Shown piece by piece: positions 9,080 to 17,587 of a stretch of DNA of 64,000 nt. Every line of letters begins with the position of its first letter. The stretch's first letter is position 1. Location of the stretch: positions 558,001 through 622,000 of the forward strand of contig NZ_CP027657.1 in the NCBI RefSeq assembly GCF_003008615.1, read 5' to 3'. The notes below the pieces were generated by a model that did no database searches, was not told the origin of the DNA, and saw only the letters and a program-made list of their open reading frames with translations. The position numbers and the translations under genes were made by a program. This DNA comes from Pseudomonas mendocina. GTDB taxonomy: Bacteria > Pseudomonadota > Gammaproteobacteria > Pseudomonadales > Pseudomonadaceae.

Positions 9080-9849
9080 AGCTGGAATCAACGATAAACC
9101 CCGTGGTTCTGATCACCGGTGCCGCCGGGGGCGTGGGCAGTGCGCTGGTGGCACGTTTTCTGGCCGGTGGCTGGCAGGTGTTTGCCACCGACGCCAATGC
9201 CGCCGGCCTGGCTGAACTGGGCAAGCGCCACGTGCTCATCGGCAGCCTGGCGGCGGACATTCGAACACCTGCAGCCTGCAACGCGGTGGTGAGTGCGGCA
9301 ATCGCAGCGGCCGGTCAGCTCGATGCGGTGATCAATGCGGCAGGCGTGTGGCGCGAGGGGCCGGTGGAATCCTTCAGCGAGGAGGATTTCGACCTGGTGT
9401 TGAGCGTCAACCTCAAGGCCAGCTTCTTCATCTGCGCTGCGGCAATCCCGCATCTGCGGCAAACCCGCGGCGCGATCGTCAACATCTCCAGCGACGCCGG
9501 GCGCCAGGGCAATCCGAATGCTGCGGCCTATTGCGCCAGCAAGGGCGGCCTCAGCCTTTTCACCAAGGCGTTGGCACTCGACCTGGCGCCCTACGGCGTG
9601 CGCTGCAATGCCGTCTCGCCCGGCGATATCGACACACCCATGCTCAAGTTTCAGGCCGAGCGTTACGGCAATGGCGACCCGGACGCCTACTACCGCGAGC
9701 TGCTGGCGAAGTACCCGCAAGGCGAACAGGCGCGCTTCATCCAGCCAGAGGAAGTGGCTGAGCTGGCGTTCTTTCTCTGCCAGCCTAGCGCCAGGTCGAT
9801 CACCGGGGCAGATATGGCGATCGACCAGGGTGTCTCAGCCGGTCATTGA
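9076..9849 (+). CDS. SDR-family oxidoreductase, second of an overlapping pair
   Basis: The 257-residue classical SDR has a TGAAGGVG cofactor motif at 14-21, NAAG at 87-90 and catalytic YxxxK at Y152/K156, with SS at 138-139. It starts inside the stop of the preceding SDR gene. It differs clearly from its neighbour (motif spacing, substrate loop rich in charged residues around 190-215), so the pair may act on successive steps or as a heteromer. The 3' end overlaps the convergent solute-binding-protein gene by 7 nt. Confidence 0.9.
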   Translation: MKLESTINPVVLITGAAGGVGSALVARFLAGGWQVFATDANAAGLAELGKRHVLIGSLAADIRTPAACNAVVSAAIAAAGQLDAVINAAGVWREGPVESFSEEDFDLVLSVNLKASFFICAAAIPHLRQTRGAIVNISSDAGRQGNPNAAAYCASKGGLSLFTKALALDLAPYGVRCNAVSPGDIDTPMLKFQAERYGNGDPDAYYRELLAKYPQGEQARFIQPEEVAELAFFLCQPSARSITGADMAIDQGVSAGH

Positions 9850-10592
9850 GCCTCTGGCCGTTCGTAGCGTCGCTGGATACGCGCCAGCTCACCCGTGCGA
9901 CGCAACCGTGCCAGAGCTGCGGCCCAGGCGGCAACCAGTACGTCGTCGCTGTCACGGCTGAAGGCGATGTAAAGCGAGGAGCGATACAGCTCGATGGGCA
10001 CCCGTCGCAAGGTGCCAGGGGCGATCTTCAACTGGCCGCTGTAGTAGGCCACCCCGGCGTCCGTGTCACCGACGATGATCTCGGTACGACCAGCGAGCAG
10101 CATGCGGTAAAGCTGATGACTCTCGCCTGCGCTCCTGTCGAGGTTATTGAAACCCAGCGATTGCAGCATGTTCGGCACCAGGCCGGCATGCCGCGTGGTG
10201 ATTTGCGGCGCACGCAGCAGTTGTTCCAGAGAACTGATCGGCTGCGCGGAATTGGCCAACTGATAGGGATGAATGGACTCTTCCACGATGGGCCCTACCC
10301 ACTTGTAAAGTGGCTCGCGCTCAGGCGTACGGAAGAGCGAGTACATGATGGTATGCGGACGATGTTGCAAGACGTGAGCGGTGCGCATGCTCGGCAGCAG
10401 CACGATCTCGAAGTCATCTCCGGTGAGCGCCATGATCGCCCGTACGACTTCCGTGGCCATGCCGGTCAGTTGGCCGTTGTCGCGGTAGTTGTAGGGTGCC
10501 CACTCCTCCGTGACGACCTGATATGGCTCGGCCCTGGCCAGGGCACCAGACAACAGACAGAGCAGCGCTAAGGTGAATATCGAAGGCTTCAC
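9843..10592 (-). CDS. Periplasmic solute-binding protein of the SBP_bac_3 type
   Basis: A GTG at 10592 is chosen because it gives a clean signal peptide (VKPSIFTLALLCLLSGALARA/EPY) and is preceded by an AGG-type RBS. An ATG 33 nt upstream would put extra residues in front. The mature part shows the amino-acid-binding fold pattern (VVTEEWAPYNYRDNGQLTGMATEVVRAIM) and a typical late segment with AFSRDSDD. No ABC permease or ATPase lies nearby, so this is probably an orphan SBP3 protein, possibly a transport helper or a sensing protein. Ligand unknown. Confidence 0.82.
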   Translation of the reverse strand: MKPSIFTLALLCLLSGALARAEPYQVVTEEWAPYNYRDNGQLTGMATEVVRAIMALTGDDFEIVLLPSMRTAHVLQHRPHTIMYSLFRTPEREPLYKWVGPIVEESIHPYQLANSAQPISSLEQLLRAPQITTRHAGLVPNMLQSLGFNNLDRSAGESHQLYRMLLAGRTEIIVGDTDAGVAYYSGQLKIAPGTLRRVPIELYRSSLYIAFSRDSDDVLVAAWAAALARLRRTGELARIQRRYERPEAQ

Positions 10593-10697
10593 GCATCCTG
10601 CCTGACAATTCGAGGGATCAGGCAATCATAGCCGTTGCTACCTGCATCGCGCTGCCACTCGTGTGAGGAAACGCAGCAGTTGCATGAGCGAAAACGA

Positions 10698-10720
10698 AGG
10701 TTAAAGTAGTGCTTCAACCT
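10698..10720. promoter_or_regulatory. Candidate MerR-type operator
   Basis: AGGTTAAAG (10698-10706) and CTTCAACCT (10712-10720) form a dyad with 8 of 9 pairs matching and a 5-nt centre, 34 nt before the MerR start. MerR regulators bind such dyads inside promoters with a long spacer and often autoregulate. The role here is inferred from position and symmetry. Confidence 0.5.
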
Positions 10721-10754
10721 ATGGCTCGACCATCACGATAGAGGCGCAATCGGT

Positions 10755-11207
10755 ATGAAGATCGGTGAACTGGCGCAGCGCACCAGCCTGGCAGCCTCGC
10801 GCATTCGTTTCTACGAAAGCATTGGCCTGCTCAAGCTGGTGGAGCGTCAGGCCAACGGCTATCGCAGCTACCCGGAACAAGCCGTGATGGTGCTCAACCT
10901 GATCACCACGGCCCAGCAAGCCGGCTTCAGCCTGGATGAACTGCGCACGCTGCTGCCGCAGGATCTGTCGCAATGGCAACACGGCAAACTGCTCGACACC
11001 CTGCAGGCAAAAGTGAAAGACATTGAGGCGCTGGAGCAGCGCCTGACGCAGAGCAAGACGCACCTGCTGGCGTTGATCGACGAGATCGAAAGCAAACCGG
11101 ACGACCTCGACTGCGCCGCCAACGCCAGGCGGGTACTATCGAAGATGAACCTGGGCGAACCGAGCGAGGCACCCAAGCGCGCCGGCAAGAACAGCAAGCG
11201 CGCATAA
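10755..11207 (+). CDS. MerR-family transcriptional regulator
   Basis: The 150-residue protein opens with the MerR DNA-binding signature (MKIGELAQRTSLAASRIRFYESIGLL, written here in parts: HTH at 1-20, wing with RQANGYRSY at about 32-40). A dimerisation coiled coil runs at about 80-120 (KLLDTLQAKVKDIEALEQRL). The C-terminus is short and lysine/arginine-rich, with one cysteine (LDCAAN) and no CxxC metal site, so a metal sensor role is not indicated. It is convergent with a quinone-oxidoreductase-like gene; such pairs are common and the enzyme may be its target. Confidence 0.9.
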   Translation: MKIGELAQRTSLAASRIRFYESIGLLKLVERQANGYRSYPEQAVMVLNLITTAQQAGFSLDELRTLLPQDLSQWQHGKLLDTLQAKVKDIEALEQRLTQSKTHLLALIDEIESKPDDLDCAANARRVLSKMNLGEPSEAPKRAGKNSKRA

Positions 11208-11217
11208 GGCTGCCCTT

Positions 11218-11240
11218 CGTAGGGTGCTCCGCGCGCACCG
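11218..11240. repeat. Dispersed GTAGGGTGC-type palindromic repeat, copy 1 (half unit)
   Basis: CGTAGGGTGCTCCGCGCGCA resembles the arms of longer elements at 23025-23098, 28104-28125 and 48465-48531. It lies between the MerR gene and the convergent oxidoreductase gene. This is a single arm without a clear partner. Confidence 0.5.
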
Positions 11241-11286
11241 CCTCCGTTGGTGAATGGCCGGATCGCTGCTCCAGCCGACGCCAGGC

Positions 11287-12288
11287 TCACCTCAACTTGA
11301 CCACTACCTTGCCCTTCGCACGCCCACTGTCGACGTAGGCCAGTGCTCGATCGGTGGCCTCGAACGGAAAGACCTTGTCGATCACCGGGCGAATGACGCC
11401 ATTGTCGATCAGCTCACCCAGCGTGGCCAGTTGCTCGCCACTGCCACGCATGAACAGAAAGGCGTAACTGACCTGGCGCTGCCTGGCCTTCTTGCGAATC
11501 CTGCGGCTCAACAGCCCCACGATCAGTTGCAGCAGCTTGGGCATGCCGGCATCTCTGGCGAACTCAGGGTCAGGTGGACCGGATAGCGTGATCAGTTGGC
11601 CGCCGGGTCTGAGCACACTCAGGGATTTCTCCAGTTCCTCCGCGCCCAGGCTGTGCAGTACCAGATCGTAGTCACGCAGTGTCTTGGCGAAATCGTCCTT
11701 CTTGTAGTCGATGACGATATCCGCGCCGAGGCTTTTCACCAGCGCGATATTGGCGCTGCTGGTGGTGGTCGCAACGTGCGCGCCCAGGTGCTTGGCCAGC
11801 TGGATCGCCAAGGTGCCGACACCACCGGAACCGGCATGAATGAAGACTTTCTGCCCCTTGCGCAGGTTGCCCTTCTCCACCAGCGCCTGCCATGCGGTCA
11901 GGCCGACCAGGGGGATCGAGGCGGCCTCCTCCATGTTCAGGCTGGCCGGTTTCAGGGCGAGGTTGGATTCGGCGACAGCGATGAACTCGGCGAAGGTGCC
12001 GATGCGACGGGTATCGGTACGGGCATAGACTTCATCACCCGGCTTGAAGCGCTGAACCTTGGCGCCAACCCGCGTCACCACGCCGGCCAGGTCGTTGCCC
12101 AGCACCAACGGCAGGCGCAGCGGCAGAATCCGCTTGAGTGCACCACTGCGAATCTTCAGATCCAATGGATTGATGCTGGCCGCGTGGATCTGCACCAGCA
12201 CGTCCTGCTCGCCCAGCTTCGGCTCCGGCACCTCGGCCAGTTGCAAGGGTTCCTGCTTTCCATAACGATCGATGACGAAGGCTTTCAT
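11287..12288 (-). CDS. NADP-dependent oxidoreductase, zinc-free MDR / quinone-oxidoreductase-like
   Basis: The start is set at the ATG at 12288 (MKAFVIDRYGKQEPLQL), where MDR family proteins begin. Three further codons upstream are possible. The order is a GroES-like domain (VPEPKLGEQDVLVQIHAASINPLDLKIRSG in part), then a Rossmann domain with the cofactor motif AGSGGVG and IQLAKHLGAHV. The Cys ligands of zinc alcohol dehydrogenases are absent, as in quinone reductases. The C-terminal segment ends RAKGKVVVKL, as in the family. It probably reduces quinones or reactive carbonyls with NADPH in the cytoplasm. Confidence 0.88.
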   Translation of the reverse strand: MKAFVIDRYGKQEPLQLAEVPEPKLGEQDVLVQIHAASINPLDLKIRSGALKRILPLRLPLVLGNDLAGVVTRVGAKVQRFKPGDEVYARTDTRRIGTFAEFIAVAESNLALKPASLNMEEAASIPLVGLTAWQALVEKGNLRKGQKVFIHAGSGGVGTLAIQLAKHLGAHVATTTSSANIALVKSLGADIVIDYKKDDFAKTLRDYDLVLHSLGAEELEKSLSVLRPGGQLITLSGPPDPEFARDAGMPKLLQLIVGLLSRRIRKKARQRQVSYAFLFMRGSGEQLATLGELIDNGVIRPVIDKVFPFEATDRALAYVDSGRAKGKVVVKLR

Positions 12289-12364
12289 TGAAATCACCTG
12301 GGTTCACTGCGTGGCCGGTGGCGCAGGAAGACGCCACCGGATGGTTAGACGATCTATCGCTGGA

Positions 12365-13696
12365 TCAGCGAATCCCCTGAGCTCTGAGAGCGGCCGGCAC
12401 GAACTCCGACTTGCTCGCCTTGAAACCAAAGGTGATGGGCTGCGTGCTGTTGTAGGTCAGGCCGAACACCAGATAGCGACCATTGGTGAAGTCGTAGATC
12501 GCCTCACCCGCATACCAGGGTGTGTCGGCGTAGTCGTACTGCACATGAAAGCCCTCGGAGAACCGCCACAGCACGCCACGGCTGTCGTAATGCTCGGCCA
12601 GGGCGATCTGCCAGGTGTCTTCATCGACATAGAACACGCGCTTGGCGTAGATGTGGCGCATGCCCGGCTTGAGGGTGCCGACCACTTTCCATACGCGGTG
12701 CTTTTCATAGCGCAGATAGGCCGGATCGAGATGCCCCTTCTCGATCAACTTGTCCGAAGTCAGCTCATGGCTGGTCAGGCGGTAGTTGTTGTAGGGGATA
12801 TAGATTTCCTGCTTGCCTTCCAGCTTCCAGTCGTAGCGATCCGGCGAGCCGGTGTACATGTCGTAGTTGTCGGACGTGCGCAAGCCATCGGCGGCAGTGC
12901 CAGGGCCGTCATAAGCGACCTGTGGAGCCCGCCGCACGCGACGTTGCCCGGAGTTGTAGAGCCAGGCCAGGCGCGGCTCCTTGACCTGATCGATGGTTTC
13001 CTGCACCAGCAGGATGTTTCCCGCCAGGCGGGCCGGCGCCGTCACCTTCTGCGTCGAGAAGATCATGATGTTGGCGTCGCTCACCGGGTCGAAGCCATTG
13101 AGGTTCTCCGGCCAGGCCGCACGGTCTTCGAGCTGGACTTCGCTGAAAGCACCGTTCGGCTGAGTGATCACCTGGGTATGCGTGCGCAGCAGGCTGCCAC
13201 CCCGGTAGCGCATGAAGTGGTTCCACAGCACCTCCACCCCGCTCTTGGGATGGATGAAGGGGTAGTAGCCCTGGTAGTCGAGTACCCCATTGCCGCCCGC
13301 GACCAACCTGGCTGTCTGCGCGTTCTCTTGCGCCGCCTCGTAGACGTATTCGGGGTATTTGGCGGTACGCCGTGTTTCGTAGATGTTCAGGCGATAGCCG
13401 TCCGGATTACGGCGTAATTGTTCTATCTGCCCAGGCGTGAGGTTGTCTCGATAGCTCTCGTAGTTACTGGCGTCGATGGAAAACTTCACCGGGTCGTCGG
13501 CAAAGGGGTCGACGAACTGCTTGCCGATATCGCTCCACGTCACATCACGACTGAAGCCGCCCGTCCAGGCCGGAATGGAGCCGTCGGCATTGCCGGCAGC
13601 TTCGGCGCCCAGCGGCGTGAATTCCTGCGCCGCAGCAAGACTGAAGCTGGCGGCGAGGGTCGCCGCCAGCACCGAGATCGTGATGGCCTTAGTCAT
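12365..13696 (-). CDS. DUF1329 domain-containing exported protein
   Basis: The start is the ATG at 13696 (MTKAITISVLAATLAASFSLAAA/QEFTPLGAE), which gives a clean signal peptide; a longer reading is open upstream but runs through another gene. The 443-residue product matches the DUF1329 pattern (IPAWTGGF near the N-terminus, many YDWKLEGKQEIYIPYNNYRL-type strands, and WRFSEGFHVQYDYADTPWY near the end). DUF1329 proteins are outer-membrane/periplasmic LolA-fold relatives, usually paired with DUF1302; no DUF1302 gene is present here. It overlaps the preceding small secreted-protein gene by 8 nt, so the two are co-transcribed. Confidence 0.88.
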   Translation of the reverse strand: MTKAITISVLAATLAASFSLAAAQEFTPLGAEAAGNADGSIPAWTGGFSRDVTWSDIGKQFVDPFADDPVKFSIDASNYESYRDNLTPGQIEQLRRNPDGYRLNIYETRRTAKYPEYVYEAAQENAQTARLVAGGNGVLDYQGYYPFIHPKSGVEVLWNHFMRYRGGSLLRTHTQVITQPNGAFSEVQLEDRAAWPENLNGFDPVSDANIMIFSTQKVTAPARLAGNILLVQETIDQVKEPRLAWLYNSGQRRVRRAPQVAYDGPGTAADGLRTSDNYDMYTGSPDRYDWKLEGKQEIYIPYNNYRLTSHELTSDKLIEKGHLDPAYLRYEKHRVWKVVGTLKPGMRHIYAKRVFYVDEDTWQIALAEHYDSRGVLWRFSEGFHVQYDYADTPWYAGEAIYDFTNGRYLVFGLTYNSTQPITFGFKASKSEFVPAALRAQGIR

Positions 13697-13985
13697 GGGC
13701 TTGCCCTGCCTGCGCCAGTTTTCCTTCGACGACGTCCAGGCCTTGGCGCGCCTGGCTGGAACCGAGTGCTTGCGCCTGCAGGAACCAGCTGTGGGCGTAT
13801 TCCAGCGCCGATATTGCCTCGCCTTCATCACTGGCACGGGCCAGGTGGCAGTTGCCAACGGCAATCGCGAGATCCGCCGTGATCAGGCGGTCGTCCAGTT
13901 CATTGGTAACGCAGTTGCTGTGGGGTTCGGCCTGTGCGGTGGCGACGACGAAGAAGGCCGTCGCAGTCAGGAGCTGCTTGATCAT
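13689..13985 (-). CDS. Small exported protein of unknown function
   Basis: A 98-residue product with a signal peptide (MIKQLLTATAFFVVATAQA/EPH) and two cysteines (SNCVTNE, GNCHLAR) that could form a disulfide in the periplasm. The rest is helical and resembles a single TPR/Sel1-like hairpin (AISALEYAHSWFLQAQALGSSQARQGLD). It is the first gene of a two-gene unit with the DUF1329 gene, which it overlaps. I do not recognise a named family. Confidence 0.7.
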   Translation of the reverse strand: MIKQLLTATAFFVVATAQAEPHSNCVTNELDDRLITADLAIAVGNCHLARASDEGEAISALEYAHSWFLQAQALGSSQARQGLDVVEGKLAQAGQAHD

Positions 13986-14014
13986 GGATAGACCTCGGTA
14001 GGATGCTTCTCGAT

Positions 14015-14033
14015 AGGTTCTATAACAGAACCT
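14015..14033. promoter_or_regulatory. Perfect 7-bp dyad in the DUF1329-unit / HxlR divergent region
   Basis: AGGTTCT (14015-14021) and AGAACCT (14027-14033) are exact complements around a 5-nt centre, between the divergent small secreted-protein gene (start 13985) and the HxlR gene (start 14123). It is a candidate operator for a regulator of either side; the cognate protein is unknown. Confidence 0.45.
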
Positions 14034-14122
14034 TGTGACGAGAAATTAGGTGCTATCATGAAACCTGTCAACCGCTTTGTTGCCGGCGCTCGTACGCCGC
14101 CCACCCGCCCGGAGACATTCAC

Positions 14123-14632
14123 GTGGAACGAGTCACCTTCGAGGATCGCAATTGCTCTGTAGCCCGCTCGGTGGATGTACTGGGCGACTGGTGGAACCTG
14201 CTGATCATCCGCGAGCTGCTCTGGGGCACGACCAAGTTCGATGAATTCCAGCGCAACCTGGAGATCTCCAAGGGCATCCTGTCCAAGCGCCTGAAGCTGC
14301 TGCAGGACTACGACATCGTCGTGAAACACTCCGTCGGCAGCGGCACCGAATACGCCCTGACCGAAAAAGGCCGGGCCCTGCACGTGATCATCATCGCCAT
14401 GATGCAGTGGGGGGATAAGTGGAACCCGCTGCCGGAGGGAGCCCCGCTGATTCCCATCAACCGCAAGACCGGAGCGACGCTCGCCCCGGTTCAACTGACG
14501 GATGTCAACGGCGAACCGCTTGCGCTGGAGAACCTGAGCCTGCGCCCCGGCCCTGGCGCGGATGATTCGACGCTGGACCGCTTGGACAGCCTGCGCAAGG
14601 CTTATCAGCAGAAGGCTGCGGTAGGCCACTGA
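14123..14632 (+). CDS. HxlR-family winged-helix regulator, probably redox- or electrophile-responsive
   Basis: A GTG start (MERVTFEDRNCSVARSVDVL) gives 169 residues. The HxlR winged helix occupies about 9-105 (GDWWNLLIIRELLWGTTKFDEFQ; LSKRLKLLQDYDIV). The single conserved N-terminal cysteine (C11) is the residue used by YodB/QorR-type members to sense quinones and oxidants. A C-terminal extension of about 60 residues is longer than in minimal HxlR proteins. The next gene, 100 bp downstream on the same strand, encodes an Old Yellow Enzyme relative, a common target of such regulators. Confidence 0.9.
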   Translation: MERVTFEDRNCSVARSVDVLGDWWNLLIIRELLWGTTKFDEFQRNLEISKGILSKRLKLLQDYDIVVKHSVGSGTEYALTEKGRALHVIIIAMMQWGDKWNPLPEGAPLIPINRKTGATLAPVQLTDVNGEPLALENLSLRPGPGADDSTLDRLDSLRKAYQQKAAVGH

Positions 14633-14673
14633 GCGACTGCCCTCCGCCATGGGTATGGGGCTAGCGAGCCCCA

Positions 14674-14699
14674 TTGACATTAAAGTGAACTTTAAAGTT
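14674..14699. promoter_or_regulatory. Promoter with two overlapping palindromes before the OYE gene
   Basis: A perfect -35 hexamer TTGACA (14674-14679) is followed directly by TTAAAGT-GA-ACTTTAA (14680-14695), a perfect 7-bp dyad, and by the overlapping 12-bp perfect palindrome AACTTTAAAGTT (14688-14699). The symmetric elements fall between and over the -35/-10 region of the downstream gene (ATG 14733). This is where a repressor such as the adjacent HxlR protein would bind. Function is inferred. Confidence 0.6.
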
Positions 14700-14732
14700 A
14701 AGGTCGCTTCACCTTCAGCCGAGAAAGCGCCC

Positions 14733-15968
<1,236 letters not shown>

Positions 15969-15982
15969 CCGCGCCTCACCAC

Positions 15983-16672
15983 TCAGAACGCCAGCACCTC
16001 ACCATCCTGCGGAATCAGCAGTTCGACCTGCGCGCGGGTAGCGGCCTCGGCCAACGCCAGGCGGCTGACCGGGCAGTGGTTGATCGCCTCGAGGTGATTG
16101 GCCACTACAGCCTTGCCGCTCAACCGGGCGAACTCGATCACCTCGTCGATACCCATGATGATGTCGCCGCTCAGGTCGAAACGCGCACCACCTGCCGGCA
16201 CCACACTGACGGCAGGCCGATGCTCGCGCACGCAGGCACGCAGGCACGCAGGCACGCACCGTATCGGTGAGCAGCGTGTCGCCCGCCAGGTACAGGCTCG
16301 GCTCACCCGGCATCTCGATCAGAAAACCGACACCGTGCTCCATCAGGCGCCCGATCATTCCCAGGCCATGGGTGCAGCGGATGGTGCGAATACGTCCGCC
16401 GAGAAAAGGGCCGGGGTATTCATGCTCTGGCAACAACACCTGCACGTTCAAACCGCGCTGTCGCAGGTAGCGGGCGTCGTGCGGCGTGCAGATCACCGGA
16501 ATCTGCCGTTCGCGCAGCCACTGGGTGCCGGCACGATCCTGGTGATCGAAATGACCTTTCTGGCAATGGGTGATCAGGCAGTGAGTGACCGACTCCTGCG
16601 CGGCGCGAGCACCGACTGGCAACTCGACCAGTGGATTGCGCTGGCGAGCGCCGAACAATCGCAGCGGTGGTA
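15983..16672 (-). pseudogene. MBL-fold metallo-hydrolase remnant, 5'-truncated and frameshifted at an 8-bp repeat
   Basis: Translated in two frames, the region gives an MBL-fold protein. The upstream frame carries the metal-site run ITHCQKGHFDHQD and ...LYLAGDTLLTDTVRAC. The downstream frame carries REHRPAVSVVPAGGARFDL...VVANHLEAINHCPVSR to the stop at 15983. The frames change exactly at three tandem copies of an 8-bp unit (16230-16259). One copy, or four, would restore the reading TVRAC-VREHR. The N-terminus upstream of LPPLRLFGARQ (about 16672) is missing and abuts an AraC remnant, so the gene looks dead regardless of repeat number. Confidence 0.75.
16230..16259. repeat. 8-bp tandem repeat CACGCAGG, 3.75 copies
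   Basis: Three perfect copies of CACGCAGG at 16230-16253 are followed by a partial CACGCA. The unit length is not a multiple of three, so each gain or loss changes the reading frame of the metallo-hydrolase. The present count of three is out of frame, and one or four copies would be in frame. Confidence 0.9.
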
Positions 16673-16673
16673 A

Positions 16674-16901
16674 CGCGCCCTGGCGCGCAAGGTAAGCGCG
16701 CAAACCGCTGAACCGGTGGCGAGCTACGCGCGGCGCATCAAGCTCTACCAACTCAGCGAACGCCTGGCCATGACCTCCTCACCGCTGAGCACGCTCAGTG
16801 CCGAACTGGGCTTCAGCAGCGCGGCCAATCTGCGGCGCATGTTCAAGGCGCTGACCGGACTGACACCCGCGCAGTATCGCCAGCAATATGGGCGCGTCTG
16901 A
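16674..16901 (+). pseudogene. AraC-family regulator, C-terminal HTH remnant
   Basis: About 75 codons encode only the end of an AraC/XylS double-HTH domain (LARKVSAQTAEPVASYARRI in part, then LSAELGFSSAANLRRMFKALTGLTPAQYRQQYG). The ligand domain and most of the first HTH are missing. The remnant begins right where the oppositely oriented metallo-hydrolase remnant also loses its 5' end. A single deletion that removed the divergent promoter region and both gene starts explains both losses. Confidence 0.72.
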
Positions 16902-17079
16902 ACTCGTAACTGCCGGTCTTTTGCGACAGTCGGCCAGGCCAGACGACAACCAAAACGCCGCTTCGCTCGTTGCGCTGATGCAACAGTCCTTTGCCAAATC
17001 CCCGGTTTAATGAGCTTGCTAACGAGGCGTATAAACGAACTGCGACATATCGCCGCATTCGCATTTCGAGGAGACAAGC

Positions 17080-17253
17080 ATGAACGTGATCGTGCATGAG
17101 CGTGACAACGAACATCTTTCCCGTGAAGCCCGTGCCATGGGGATCGTGGTCTGGGACGTGATTCAGAATGGCGAGCTGGTCGGCATCTTCCCGTCCCAGG
17201 ACGAAGCCGATGCCTACCGCCAGGCGCTGGAAGAAGCGCAGCTGCAAGGATGA
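17080..17253 (+). CDS. Small conserved-looking protein of unknown function (57 aa)
   Basis: An ATG at 17080 preceded by a strong GAGGAG (17068-17073) at 6-nt spacing opens a 57-residue frame (MNVIVHERDNEHLSREARAM, then VVWDVIQNGELVGIFPSQDEADAYRQALEEAQ). The composition is that of a compact beta-beta-alpha protein, acidic and soluble, with the look of a genuine gene (good RBS, GC-rich third positions). The gene stands alone, with about 180 bp of empty sequence before it. Function unknown. Confidence 0.65.
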   Translation: MNVIVHERDNEHLSREARAMGIVVWDVIQNGELVGIFPSQDEADAYRQALEEAQLQG

Positions 17254-17304
17254 GCGGAGGCTGTTGCCGTTTCCAGCGAAACGGCAACAGCTTCGAAGAA
17301 GCAC

Positions 17305-17574
17305 TCAGCCCACCGCTCTCAAACGAGCCACCGCCCTCCCGCCAGTGCACAACATCCGCCCCTCCCTCGACAACCAACGGCGCAGGCTACGCGCCCAGCG
17401 TTGCCAAAACCTTGAAGTGCCCGCTTGGTAGCCGAGCAATTCGCTACGCACTAGTAACTGCGCCGCCAGATAGCCGACCTCCACTTCACTGTATTCGTAA
17501 CGCCCATACGAGCTGCGCGAACCCTCTGTATCGACGTCAGACCAGGCGTAACGGCTTTCAGATTGAATATTCAT
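17305..17574 (-). CDS. Hypothetical protein downstream of the PNPOx-FNR-ferredoxin fusion gene
   Basis: An ATG at 17574 follows a GAGG RBS and the stop of the upstream fusion gene by 13 nt. The 89-residue product starts with a Tyr/Ser-rich hydrophilic segment (SRYAWSDVDTEGSRSSYGRY) and ends basic (WQRWARSLRRWLSREGR...). No membrane span or known domain is seen. Position suggests it is the last gene of the GST/fusion transcript. It could be a chance frame, although spacing and RBS favour a gene. Confidence 0.5.
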   Translation of the reverse strand: MNIQSESRYAWSDVDTEGSRSSYGRYEYSEVEVGYLAAQLLVRSELLGYQAGTSRFWQRWARSLRRWLSREGRMLCTGGRAVARLRAVG

Positions 17575-17587
17575 CACCTCGGCCCTC

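Noticed and set aside
16230..16259. A functional phase-variable switch in the metallo-hydrolase
   Set aside because: The repeat can toggle the frame, but the gene also lacks its 5' end, so a working switch is not supported.
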